This document shows, piece by piece, positions 8,723-17,416 of a stretch of 64,000 nt of DNA; the first letter of the stretch is position 1, and every line of letters starts with the position of its first letter. The notes beneath the pieces were generated by a model that searched no databases, was not told the origin of the DNA, and saw only the letters and a list, made by a program, of their open reading frames with translations. Both the position numbers and the translations under genes were made by a program. Where the stretch lies: assembly GCA_030065875.1 (NCBI GenBank), contig JASJCR010000010.1:1-64000 (forward strand). The letters are read 5' to 3'. Source of the DNA: Ardenticatenaceae bacterium (GTDB lineage: Bacteria; Chloroflexota; Anaerolineae; Promineifilales; Promineifilaceae).

Positions 8723-9109
8723 ATGAAAATTTCGATAAACGTCAAAACAATCATCATCACCATCATGATGCTTAGCGGCTTCTTATTCGTGGGCTGTGAA
8801 AAACAAATTCACCAGGTGCGATACGAGGTCAGCGGCACCTCTCCAGAATTTGATATTCGCTACCGAAACGAGCTAAACGGGGTTGAAACGACCGTGGTTA
8901 ATTCAGGCTGGGTGAGAGAGTTTGAGGTGGAGTCATATTACAACATCAACCTCCGCGCTTCTAATCGCAACAACTCTGGAACGGTTTCGTGCAAAATATT
9001 TGTCGATGGGGAACTTGTTGCTCAGGCGGAATCAAGCGGCAAATTTAAATTTGCCGCCTGTAACTACCTGGTCGTGCCACCGACTCCGACGCCTGGTGGG
9101 GGTGAGTAA
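8723..9109 (+). CDS. Small lipoprotein, MmpS-like (MmpS/DUF-type beta-sandwich)
   Basis: Lipobox (LSGFLFVGCE); VRYEVSGTSPEFDIRYRNELNG...SGTVSCKIFVDGELVAQAESSGKFKFAACNY resembles MmpS-family extracytoplasmic domains. Confidence 0.6.
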   Translation: MKISINVKTIIITIMMLSGFLFVGCEKQIHQVRYEVSGTSPEFDIRYRNELNGVETTVVNSGWVREFEVESYYNINLRASNRNNSGTVSCKIFVDGELVAQAESSGKFKFAACNYLVVPPTPTPGGGE

Positions 9110-9121
9110 TTTTTGTCAGCT

Positions 9122-10345
9122 TTATCGACGAGACCATCCGGTTGCAGTATCGCCGGCCACAGGAAAATCAGCAGTAAGGTTGACGGCCGTTTGCTCATCC
9201 AAATCAACGATATAAATATCAGCAAGGCTGGAGCCACCTGACACAAAACCGCTGGTTTGCAGTAAAAATTTGCGGCCATCCCCAGACCAGCTAATAATTC
9301 TTTCATCCTCAAAAGGATCATCGGCCCGAAATGTGGGAAACCGAGTTAAACCGGTACCATCCGGATAGAGCGCTACCGGATACGTATTGCTTGGAAACAA
9401 ATAGTCAATCGAGTTAAATATGAGGTATTGATCGTTTGGCCCCCACTGGATCGAGCCGATGAGATACACCTCTCCGTAGATGTTAAAAACACTTTCGGGG
9501 TCTGACCCATTTAATTCCCCTACATACAGTTCAAAGTTGTTATTTACAATAGCGATTTTACTGCCATCACTCGATATATCCATAGAGGCTGGAAGAATAT
9601 TGAGATTAGCTGAATCATACAATATTTCTTTGGTTCCTCCATCAACGGTGGTGACATAAACGCCATATGCGTCTTTATGCCCAAAATAAATTTGGCTATC
9701 GTCGTTTGTCCAGAGAATCGTTAAACCGTCATTACTAATGAACGTTTGCCAAATTTCACTGCTCTGGCCAGAGTCAAAATCATAAACAGTTAAACCACCT
9801 TTAGACCCATCGATTGAATTGTCGTTAATGTAGTAATTTGTGGTGTAGGCGATTTTTGATCCATCATGAGACCATGAGATATACGGCAAAACTCTATAAT
9901 TTGAATCCGGCGTGAGCTGAGTTTCGATCTCTGTTTCTAGATCATAGACATACAGCTGATCCCCTCGTTCAAAGGCGATTTTTTTGTAATCTGGAGACCA
10001 TGATGGTGCAATTGAAGATTCAACATCGTTGGTTAAACGCTTGATATTTTTACCGTCTTCTTCCATTAGGTAAATATCATAAATGTAGTTGGGTAAGTTA
10101 TCTCGATTTGAGTAGAACAAAATTTGGGGAGGGGGAGGATAATTCTTCAAAAGAATCGGCATATTTATTGTGGTGGTTAGACTGGTCGTATGCGGAATAA
10201 ATGATGGATGATCCTCAAGGTTGATCTCAACCTGATTAGCATTTGCAGAATTTATCAAATTTATTGGAAAAATCCCTGTGAGTAGAAAGGCTCCCACCAA
10301 AAAAATTGCTGCTGTCCACACGATGAACAGGTGTTTGTGCCTCAT
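9122..10345 (-). CDS. TolB-like WD40/PD40 beta-propeller protein, membrane anchored
   Basis: Repeats such as DGKNIKRLTNDVESSIAPSWSPDYKKIAFERG and LPYISWSHDGSKIAYTTN. Confidence 0.85.
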   Translation of the reverse strand: MRHKHLFIVWTAAIFLVGAFLLTGIFPINLINSANANQVEINLEDHPSFIPHTTSLTTTINMPILLKNYPPPPQILFYSNRDNLPNYIYDIYLMEEDGKNIKRLTNDVESSIAPSWSPDYKKIAFERGDQLYVYDLETEIETQLTPDSNYRVLPYISWSHDGSKIAYTTNYYINDNSIDGSKGGLTVYDFDSGQSSEIWQTFISNDGLTILWTNDDSQIYFGHKDAYGVYVTTVDGGTKEILYDSANLNILPASMDISSDGSKIAIVNNNFELYVGELNGSDPESVFNIYGEVYLIGSIQWGPNDQYLIFNSIDYLFPSNTYPVALYPDGTGLTRFPTFRADDPFEDERIISWSGDGRKFLLQTSGFVSGGSSLADIYIVDLDEQTAVNLTADFPVAGDTATGWSRR

Positions 10346-10440
10346 TTTTTTCCTCCTTTGCTAGACGCCCTGGTAGACGTTTGTAGAATAACATATGTGT
10401 TTATGCTACTCAACGATGGAAATCAAAAATTGTTCCATTT

Positions 10441-12072
10441 TTAGCCAAGAAGTAGATAAAGCAGCTGCGCCAGGGCAACTTTGAGGATAATGCCGATTGG
10501 CAGGGCCATCGTAAAACCGATTTGCGGGAGCTGATTCCCAGATCGTTCGGTCATGTAATTTAAGACGGCCGGTTGAGACGCCAAAATTCCGGAAACCAAG
10601 CTAAACGGGATTCTAAGCAGGCGATAACCTATGACCAAACCGAGCCACATCGTGCCTAAAACGGCCACAAACGACGCCCCCAGCACGACGAGGGAGGTGA
10701 TGCTGAGCAAGCTGTCCTCCAGCGAATTACCGGCACTCACCCCCACCCCGGCCAGAAGCAGGATAAGCCCCAGCTGCTGCAAAGTCTGATTGGAACTGTA
10801 CGGCAGACTCCACACCAGTGGCCCGGTGCGCCGCAGGGCTCCTAAGATGACGGCTACGACCAGCGGACCCCCGGCAAAACCAAGGCGAAATTCAAATCCA
10901 CCGGGAAAGGTTAAATTGATCATCCCCAGCAGCAGGCCCATGGTCACGCCAAAACCCAACGACAGCAAATTGACTCCGCTGACTGCCACGTACGAATCCC
11001 CAAATAAATCCACCAGCCGCTGCATTTCATTGCGATGGGCTAAAACACGGACGCGATCCCCAAGTTCAAGAACCGTATCCGGCTTGGCCAGCAAATCGAT
11101 ATCTCCGCGACGTACTCGGGTGACCAATGCGCCATAACTTTCCCGCAAATCAAGTGAGATCAGTGATTTCCCGGCCACTTCCGGATTCGAGACAAACAGA
11201 CGCCTTTTTTCATATACCGTCTGGTCAATCGTGATATCTTCTTCTGATGGTTTGCCAAAAAAACCGATAACATCTTGGGAATCCTCTTCTTCACCAGCGA
11301 TGGCCACCACATCACCCAGCTGAAATACCGTGTCACCTCCAATAAGGGAAATGTGATTGGCGCGCGAAAGACGGCCGAACAGCACATTCCACCGGTGCAC
11401 CCTTTTCAGATCCCGCAGCGACCGGCCGGTCGCCTCGGCATTGGTGACCTTGATGCTGCGATTGACGATAGTGCGCGCTACGGGAAACTCTTCTTTTAGT
11501 GCTTCCGCTTCCGCCGCAAAATCCACCCGCCAGAAGCGCTGGGCCAGAGCCAGGGAAACCATGCGACCGACCACGCCAATCGGGTAGCTTAATGAATAAC
11601 CAATGACCACCCGGGCAACTTCTTGATCATGTATGCGGCCGGTCAAGGTGGTTTCAATGATGTCCAGAACACCCGCCAGAGCCGGTGTATTGGTTTGCGA
11701 TCCGGCAAAAATCCCGCCGATTGTGGAAGCATCCAGCATCGTGAGGAAATAAAATGGCACCAGGAGAAGGGCCGGTATCACCACCGACAAGACGATAAAA
11801 AAAACGTTGACGTTGGCGTTCTTTTGCAACGCGGCAAAGAAGCTGGCCCCGTTGCTCAAACCAATGGCATATACAAAAATCACCAACCCTAATTGAGAAA
11901 CAAAAGAAGGTAAGGTTAAGTTTGGATCGATGGAACCAAAGTATAGACCCACAAAAAGCACGGCCGCCACGCCGAGCTGAAACCCAAAAATGCGTAACCG
12001 GCCGATGGCATACCCGACGGCGGTTACAAAGAAGAGGAGAAGCAGCTGGCTCTCTTGCAGGAGTTCAATCAT
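10441..12072 (-). CDS. AspT/YidE-type transporter with two TrkA-C (RCK_C) domains
   Basis: Duplicated AAE transporter membrane modules (GLYFGSIDPNLTLPSFVSQLGLVIFVYAIGLSNG; LGLILLLAGVGVSAGNS) flanking two TrkA-C-like domains; start set at MIELLQES. Confidence 0.85.
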   Translation of the reverse strand: MIELLQESQLLLLFFVTAVGYAIGRLRIFGFQLGVAAVLFVGLYFGSIDPNLTLPSFVSQLGLVIFVYAIGLSNGASFFAALQKNANVNVFFIVLSVVIPALLLVPFYFLTMLDASTIGGIFAGSQTNTPALAGVLDIIETTLTGRIHDQEVARVVIGYSLSYPIGVVGRMVSLALAQRFWRVDFAAEAEALKEEFPVARTIVNRSIKVTNAEATGRSLRDLKRVHRWNVLFGRLSRANHISLIGGDTVFQLGDVVAIAGEEEDSQDVIGFFGKPSEEDITIDQTVYEKRRLFVSNPEVAGKSLISLDLRESYGALVTRVRRGDIDLLAKPDTVLELGDRVRVLAHRNEMQRLVDLFGDSYVAVSGVNLLSLGFGVTMGLLLGMINLTFPGGFEFRLGFAGGPLVVAVILGALRRTGPLVWSLPYSSNQTLQQLGLILLLAGVGVSAGNSLEDSLLSITSLVVLGASFVAVLGTMWLGLVIGYRLLRIPFSLVSGILASQPAVLNYMTERSGNQLPQIGFTMALPIGIILKVALAQLLYLLLG

Positions 12073-12332
12073 AACGCTCGTACGAGCATATCCCCAGCGG
12101 CGCTTTGCGACAAGGGGCGAAAAGCCCAAAAAGCGGATGTCAACCATATGTTATTTTGCTCAATTTTCAAATAAGTAGGGGTTTAAAGGAAAGAGAAGAG
12201 CCCGTGAGGCGCATCATCGGGGCATCAGAGCACATTCACAGGTTATAAATCGTTTTTGCATCAGGCAAGCGATGGTCCCATTTTGGTACATTTCATTTAT
12301 TATTTTTAGACATCAATAAAGGGGTCGCTGCA

Positions 12333-13016
12333 ATGTCAAAAAACTTATTCCTGTTATTAATTTCCCTTCTCATATTGGGCGCTTGTTCCTCAGTGGAAGT
12401 AGACAACACATTGGTTTCGGATGTGGAGGTTTCAGAAATAGAAAACAAATTAACCTTGGCAATACGACCAGTAAAGGCCAAACCGCCGACAAAAACGAGG
12501 CCCATCCCCTCACCTGTTGTTCCAACTAAACTCCCAATCTCAACATCAGAAGGAAAAAATATATCCGTTTCAATGGGACCACCTGCAGGGTTCATAGAAT
12601 ATCTGAATCCAGCCGCCAAAGTATCTCTCTTCATCCCTGAAAATTGGCGAGTGCAGACGCCTGATCATGGTCATTTTGTGCATATTTACTCTTATCCAGC
12701 AGGTAAATATGTTGGAGGAGAGACCTTCAAACCAGGAGACATGAAGTGTGATCTGTTTTTCACTTCACTCACCATGGAAGAGTATCTGCAAAAATCGGAA
12801 GAGGATCGCGACAAGGAATATTCATTTGAAGTCATTTCTGAACAAGAAGTTGTTCTTCTAACAGGCCAAACAGGTATCAAGAGAGAGGAATATTCATTCG
12901 GTCATTCCAATTCATTGGTGGCTGAAATTAATGAGGGAGTTGTTATCTTTCGCTGTTATGGAGATCTTTCCCGATTTGATGAGGTCGCAGATACACTGCA
13001 CGAGAGTGAATCATAA
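12333..13016 (+). CDS. Hypothetical lipoprotein
   Basis: Signal peptide and lipobox MSKNLFLLLISLLILGACSS; no recognised domain. Confidence 0.6.
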   Translation: MSKNLFLLLISLLILGACSSVEVDNTLVSDVEVSEIENKLTLAIRPVKAKPPTKTRPIPSPVVPTKLPISTSEGKNISVSMGPPAGFIEYLNPAAKVSLFIPENWRVQTPDHGHFVHIYSYPAGKYVGGETFKPGDMKCDLFFTSLTMEEYLQKSEEDRDKEYSFEVISEQEVVLLTGQTGIKREEYSFGHSNSLVAEINEGVVIFRCYGDLSRFDEVADTLHESES

Positions 13017-13060
13017 CCGGATTTTTGTTGTCCAAGGGTGAATTTGAAGCCCAACCCATT

Positions 13061-13936
13061 TTATATATTTGCCTTAGAAAGATGGAAGCGAAAAGGAGCT
13101 GTCCCCTGAATGGGCAAATCAACGGCATATACGGCCCCAGCCAAATCATCTTCAGCCTGGCTCCCGCCACCAGCCGTGGTAATAAAAAGCGTCTTCAATT
13201 CCGGGCCGCCAAACACACAGGAGGTCACATTGGCCGTGGGTACGGCAATAGTCTCCAGTTTTTCACCTGTTTTCGGATGCCAGCGGTGGACCGCATGGCC
13301 GCCATACATGGCGATCCACAGCATCCCCTCCACGTCAATTGCCATACCGTCCGGATATCCCAGGTCAGGATCGATGGCAAACGCGACCCTACGATTGGTC
13401 AGTCGCCCGGCGGCCGCATCAAAATCAAATGCGGCCACCTCATGGGTCGGTGTATCAATGAAGTACATCGTTTGATTGTCGGCCGTCCATGCTAGCCCAT
13501 TCGAAATCGTCAACCCGTCAACCACTTTTGCGATAGTTAGATCGGGTTTTAGGTGAAACAGAGCGGCCGCTCCCGGTTGCTGATCATAAGCCATCGTCCC
13601 GGCCCAAAATCCTCCATCCGGTCCAGGTTTGCCCTCGTTAAATCGTATGCCCGATTGGGCTGTCTCTTCATTTTTGATGGGATTTACGTTTCCCGTTTGT
13701 GGATCAAGCCAGGCAAATCCACTCTCCCAGGCGATGATCAACCGCTCTGTTTTTGTCAAACCGAGCGTTCCCACCGGCCGATCAAGCTGAATCATGCGGT
13801 GGGTCGAGCTGGCGAGGCGATATTGATGTACTTCACCAGCCATGATGTTCACCCACCAGAGACAGCCGCGTTGAGCATCCCATAAAGGACCCTCACCTAA
13901 TTCATGGTGCAAATTTATGAGTGGTTTAGGGATCAT
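13061..13936 (-). CDS. SMP-30/gluconolactonase/LRE family protein
   Basis: HHELGEGPLWDAQRGCLWWVNIMAGEVHQY...NEGKPGPDGGFWAGTM...NGLAWTADNQTMYFIDTPTHEV...YPDGMAIDVEGMLWIAMY. Confidence 0.93.
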   Translation of the reverse strand: MIPKPLINLHHELGEGPLWDAQRGCLWWVNIMAGEVHQYRLASSTHRMIQLDRPVGTLGLTKTERLIIAWESGFAWLDPQTGNVNPIKNEETAQSGIRFNEGKPGPDGGFWAGTMAYDQQPGAAALFHLKPDLTIAKVVDGLTISNGLAWTADNQTMYFIDTPTHEVAAFDFDAAAGRLTNRRVAFAIDPDLGYPDGMAIDVEGMLWIAMYGGHAVHRWHPKTGEKLETIAVPTANVTSCVFGGPELKTLFITTAGGGSQAEDDLAGAVYAVDLPIQGTAPFRFHLSKANI

Positions 13937-14013
13937 AGCTTACAGAATAATATAAAATTCGTGATTTTTGAACCGGTGCAGGTAGATCTGACACGGTGGC
14001 GAAGGTCGCCAAA

Positions 14014-15528
14014 TCAAAGGGAAATTTGTTCAACCCGTTTAAGACCATGCCGCGTCAGCACAAGGCGGGTACGCGTATGCAGTTTTTCTTTTGTCGGACG
14101 AAATGAGCGGTAGCGGGAAACAATGTTGAGGTGATACACTTTGTGGGCAGGAATAGATTGCAACTGGCCGTTTTTTACATACAATCGCTCCTGTACTGGC
14201 TCCGCCATTTTGTTCAGATATGGTCGAATATCGTAACGCATAATATCATTCAAGCCGGTTACCTTCGGGAAGTCGTCAAACGCCCGTTTGAACGCTCGCG
14301 CATAAAGGGTGATCTCCTTGGTGTATCGAATGATCAGCTCACTTTGGCCGTCATTATCCAAATCAACCATTAAATTTTTGTTGCGGGCACGCAGCACCGG
14401 TTTTGGAATATCCTCTTCCTTCACAAAACTAACCTTTTCGCGCAAAATACCTAACTTATGGCGACCGTCTGAGCTTCGAATATGAGTCCGACGGTCAAAC
14501 ACCTGAGTTTGTAAATACTTACTCAACAAATCCCGCCCTAACTCTTTGATGCGGTCTTTAAACATATAGCCAACAATAAGCGCAATAAAAACGGGAAAGG
14601 TGAAGTTCCCATACCGATTTTGAAAGTAAAAGGCCACAATGGTGGCAAATATCATGGAAATTCCAGCGGCCACGGCAAACAGTAATTGTTGTACCGTACG
14701 CCCTTCGCGGGAGACGGCCGTTTGCAAATACAGCACCGACGCAGCGTACTTCTTCAATACTGATGCTCGAAAGGTGTACTGTTCATTCTCGTCCCCCATC
14801 CGTAATACAGAGCCATATCTGTGCAGCGAGCGATGCGCCGTTTCGATTTCTACCAGCCTCTCCAATCGCCGTAAAAACTCCTTTTGTTGTGTGCCCACCA
14901 ACTGGGTCGATACAATTTGAAACATCTCTACTGCGCCTTCTTCAATCAACAAGCTAATTGCCTCATCTGTCAATTTGTACGCGGTGAAGAGCGCGGTATC
15001 CACATAGGGCAAATTGAAAGATGCAAAAAAAGAACGGTATCGAGTCGTAATTTGTTCATTACGCAGCAAAAACTCTTCTACCAAATTATTAATGAGTGGC
15101 TCAATTTGAGCTGTTGAGGAGGCCTCATTAATTCGTCGCTCAATGAGCGTAAAATGGTCACGCAAGGCACTTTTGAGCATGGCGCTCAACAGTTTGCAAT
15201 TAGTCACCAGCTGTCTGTGCAAATCCGCAGATTGGCTCCAATTTTCAATTTGAAGCAAGCGCTCGATATTGGCTAATGGCGTTTGTTCATTTTCACACAA
15301 GGCCACCAAATTTTTAACTGGGGTTTTCAGGCGAATGTAATTTTGCACATCTCGATAAAAATCTTGCTTTTGATAACTATCGGCCGTGATGCCTAAGCTT
15401 TGCGGAATAAAAATGTAGGTCGCCACACGATAATGTGTGTCTTGTTCTGCCAGCAGCTGGTAATCTAGCTTGATTTCAATTTGATACTGATCATGCAGCT
15501 TAATTGCTTGTTCTATAGCGTCAATCAT
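14014..15528 (-). CDS. Conserved hypothetical membrane protein of unknown function
   Basis: Long ORF with two central TM segments (LLFAVAAGISMIFATIVAFYF; FPVFIALIVGYMF) and DLDNDGQSELIIRY acidic motif; start set at MIDAIEQ. Confidence 0.7.
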   Translation of the reverse strand: MIDAIEQAIKLHDQYQIEIKLDYQLLAEQDTHYRVATYIFIPQSLGITADSYQKQDFYRDVQNYIRLKTPVKNLVALCENEQTPLANIERLLQIENWSQSADLHRQLVTNCKLLSAMLKSALRDHFTLIERRINEASSTAQIEPLINNLVEEFLLRNEQITTRYRSFFASFNLPYVDTALFTAYKLTDEAISLLIEEGAVEMFQIVSTQLVGTQQKEFLRRLERLVEIETAHRSLHRYGSVLRMGDENEQYTFRASVLKKYAASVLYLQTAVSREGRTVQQLLFAVAAGISMIFATIVAFYFQNRYGNFTFPVFIALIVGYMFKDRIKELGRDLLSKYLQTQVFDRRTHIRSSDGRHKLGILREKVSFVKEEDIPKPVLRARNKNLMVDLDNDGQSELIIRYTKEITLYARAFKRAFDDFPKVTGLNDIMRYDIRPYLNKMAEPVQERLYVKNGQLQSIPAHKVYHLNIVSRYRSFRPTKEKLHTRTRLVLTRHGLKRVEQISL

Positions 15529-15556
15529 AAATGCGTTATAAGTAAACGTGCGGAAT

Positions 15557-15799
15557 TCACCACATCTCATGGATAGCGACCATTCCGACCGGATCAATCT
15601 GTTTTAATCTATCATAGCGGCTACTAATGCCTGCCGCCATGATCACTGATGCCGGCTTGCTCATTTGCGTTCTTTTTAATGAGTGTATCCTTGCGGGTTT
15701 TGCGCTTGCCAATGCCAAACAAGTATGACTACCAATGGTACCAGCCCCACCTGTAACTAAAACCTTTTTCATTCTCATTTGATTGAATTGATCATTCAT
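15557..15799 (-). pseudogene. Fused remnants: epimerase N-terminus followed by sugar nucleotidyltransferase N-terminus
   Basis: MKKVLVTGGAGTIGSHTCLALA (NAD-binding Rossmann start of galE-like epimerase) joined to ASVIMAAGISSRYDRLKQIDPVG (N-terminal nucleotidyltransferase motif), then stop. Confidence 0.7.
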
Positions 15800-15802
15800 A
15801 CG

Positions 15803-17416
15803 CTATTTCACAACCCCTACAGATGGAATCATGCGTTGGTAAATGGCCTGAGGAATACCGCGTCGGTCGCCCGGAATGACCGCTTGTCCTCCCATAAAAT
15901 ACGCTTGGGTCGAGCCGCCCCCATCCAGGTTAACGGCCGTGACCACTCCCTCCTCCCTTAATAATTCAGCTAATTCCAACAGCGTAACGCCACTGCTATC
16001 GACACCCGGTGCTTCCATACCGCTGTTGACCCCAGGGGCGGCGATTAATATCAAATGACCGGTCCTGTCAATCCCAATACCAACACGTCCGGTACGGTTT
16101 TGGTCAACGTTGGTATCATACTGGGTTGAGACGACACCCATTTGCCAAAGGCCGTCCTCACCGGTGCGGCTTGGCCAGAACTGCTCAACCTCTTCAAGAT
16201 ACCTATTTGTGAGCGGAGATTGGCCATTTTGCAACAAAATTGGCCCTGCCTGAATTCCCTGTCGAATCGTTTGATGCGCTTCCGATACAAATTGATACTT
16301 CAGCCAAAAATGATGGGAAAGCATATCGAGCAGTGGTTGCTGTGCGATTCTTGAGAGTATATTTTGGGAAAAAGAGATAACAATGCCGTTGTGGGGCAGT
16401 GGCAAACCACCGTTTACTTGCCAGCCAACGATACGCCGGTCGATGATGGTTAACTCGACACGACCTGGTTCAACAGGCGTAAACCCCAACACGCTTCCCT
16501 GTCTTGCTACTCCGTAGTAACGTGTGTAAAGGGTAATATCTGAAGGGCCTTCATCGTTGAGCGTATAGGGAAGATCGTTTTTAGATAACGGCCGTTCTCG
16601 ATGAACCAATCGCCACCCATTAGGCAAAACCAGGCACAAGTCATCCAGCCCCAGCAGCCCCACTTCCCAACGGCCGTTTTCATGCTGCCATATTGCCCCA
16701 CGCCGAAATAGTGGGGGGCGCTGGACGACGCCATCGAACATCCAAAAGCTGTACGCTTCGTTCATAGCCGAATGATGGCTAAAATAATCTTCGGTCTCAA
16801 ACAGGAAGTAAGCTGTGTTAAAAGCCAGCTGAGGCTGTTCTCGCTGGCTAAAATTGCTCAGAAAACCGGATTCAGCCACGGGTATCAACTCTTGTTTAGG
16901 GTTTATCTTTACCTGAGCAAAATCCAGCTTGCCGGCTCTTTTTGTTTTTAGACAAAGGCGGTGTTTTGTGGTGAGATATCGTAAAACCGCCGTTCCCCTC
17001 TCTTGCCAGGCTCGCTCTGTTGGCGGAACGGCCGTTTGCCAAACGCCCTCCTCGAAACAAATCCAGCCGCGCTGAAACAACCTTTGCATCGTGTACGTGA
17101 TAGCAGAGTTGGCACTTAACAGCCGCTCACCTTCTTCGGTCTCAAATGAAAGGCTGGGAAACAGCTGCGCCACCGGCCGATCGGGCTGCTGCAGAGTAAA
17201 CGTTACTATTACAGGTGCAGCCTCTCCCCGCATTTGCGCTTTTCCATATTGGTAATGGGCAATATCTTGCAGTTTGACACGCTCATTCTCTTGATCAATA
17301 TCAATAAAATTGAGGGCAGATGGGGGAATGGAAAATATCACGTAATCAGAAAAAGAGCCATCATCATGGAACCGTCGCCGATTCGTTTTACTGACCATGG
17401 CCGCTTTCATCCTCAT
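15803..17416 (-). CDS. Phosphodiester glycosidase family protein (NAGPA domain)
   Basis: C-terminal NAGPA signatures: GRVGIGIDRTGHLILIAAPG, TLLELAELLREEGVVTAVNLDGGGSTQAYF. Confidence 0.85.
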   Translation of the reverse strand: MRMKAAMVSKTNRRRFHDDGSFSDYVIFSIPPSALNFIDIDQENERVKLQDIAHYQYGKAQMRGEAAPVIVTFTLQQPDRPVAQLFPSLSFETEEGERLLSANSAITYTMQRLFQRGWICFEEGVWQTAVPPTERAWQERGTAVLRYLTTKHRLCLKTKRAGKLDFAQVKINPKQELIPVAESGFLSNFSQREQPQLAFNTAYFLFETEDYFSHHSAMNEAYSFWMFDGVVQRPPLFRRGAIWQHENGRWEVGLLGLDDLCLVLPNGWRLVHRERPLSKNDLPYTLNDEGPSDITLYTRYYGVARQGSVLGFTPVEPGRVELTIIDRRIVGWQVNGGLPLPHNGIVISFSQNILSRIAQQPLLDMLSHHFWLKYQFVSEAHQTIRQGIQAGPILLQNGQSPLTNRYLEEVEQFWPSRTGEDGLWQMGVVSTQYDTNVDQNRTGRVGIGIDRTGHLILIAAPGVNSGMEAPGVDSSGVTLLELAELLREEGVVTAVNLDGGGSTQAYFMGGQAVIPGDRRGIPQAIYQRMIPSVGVVK

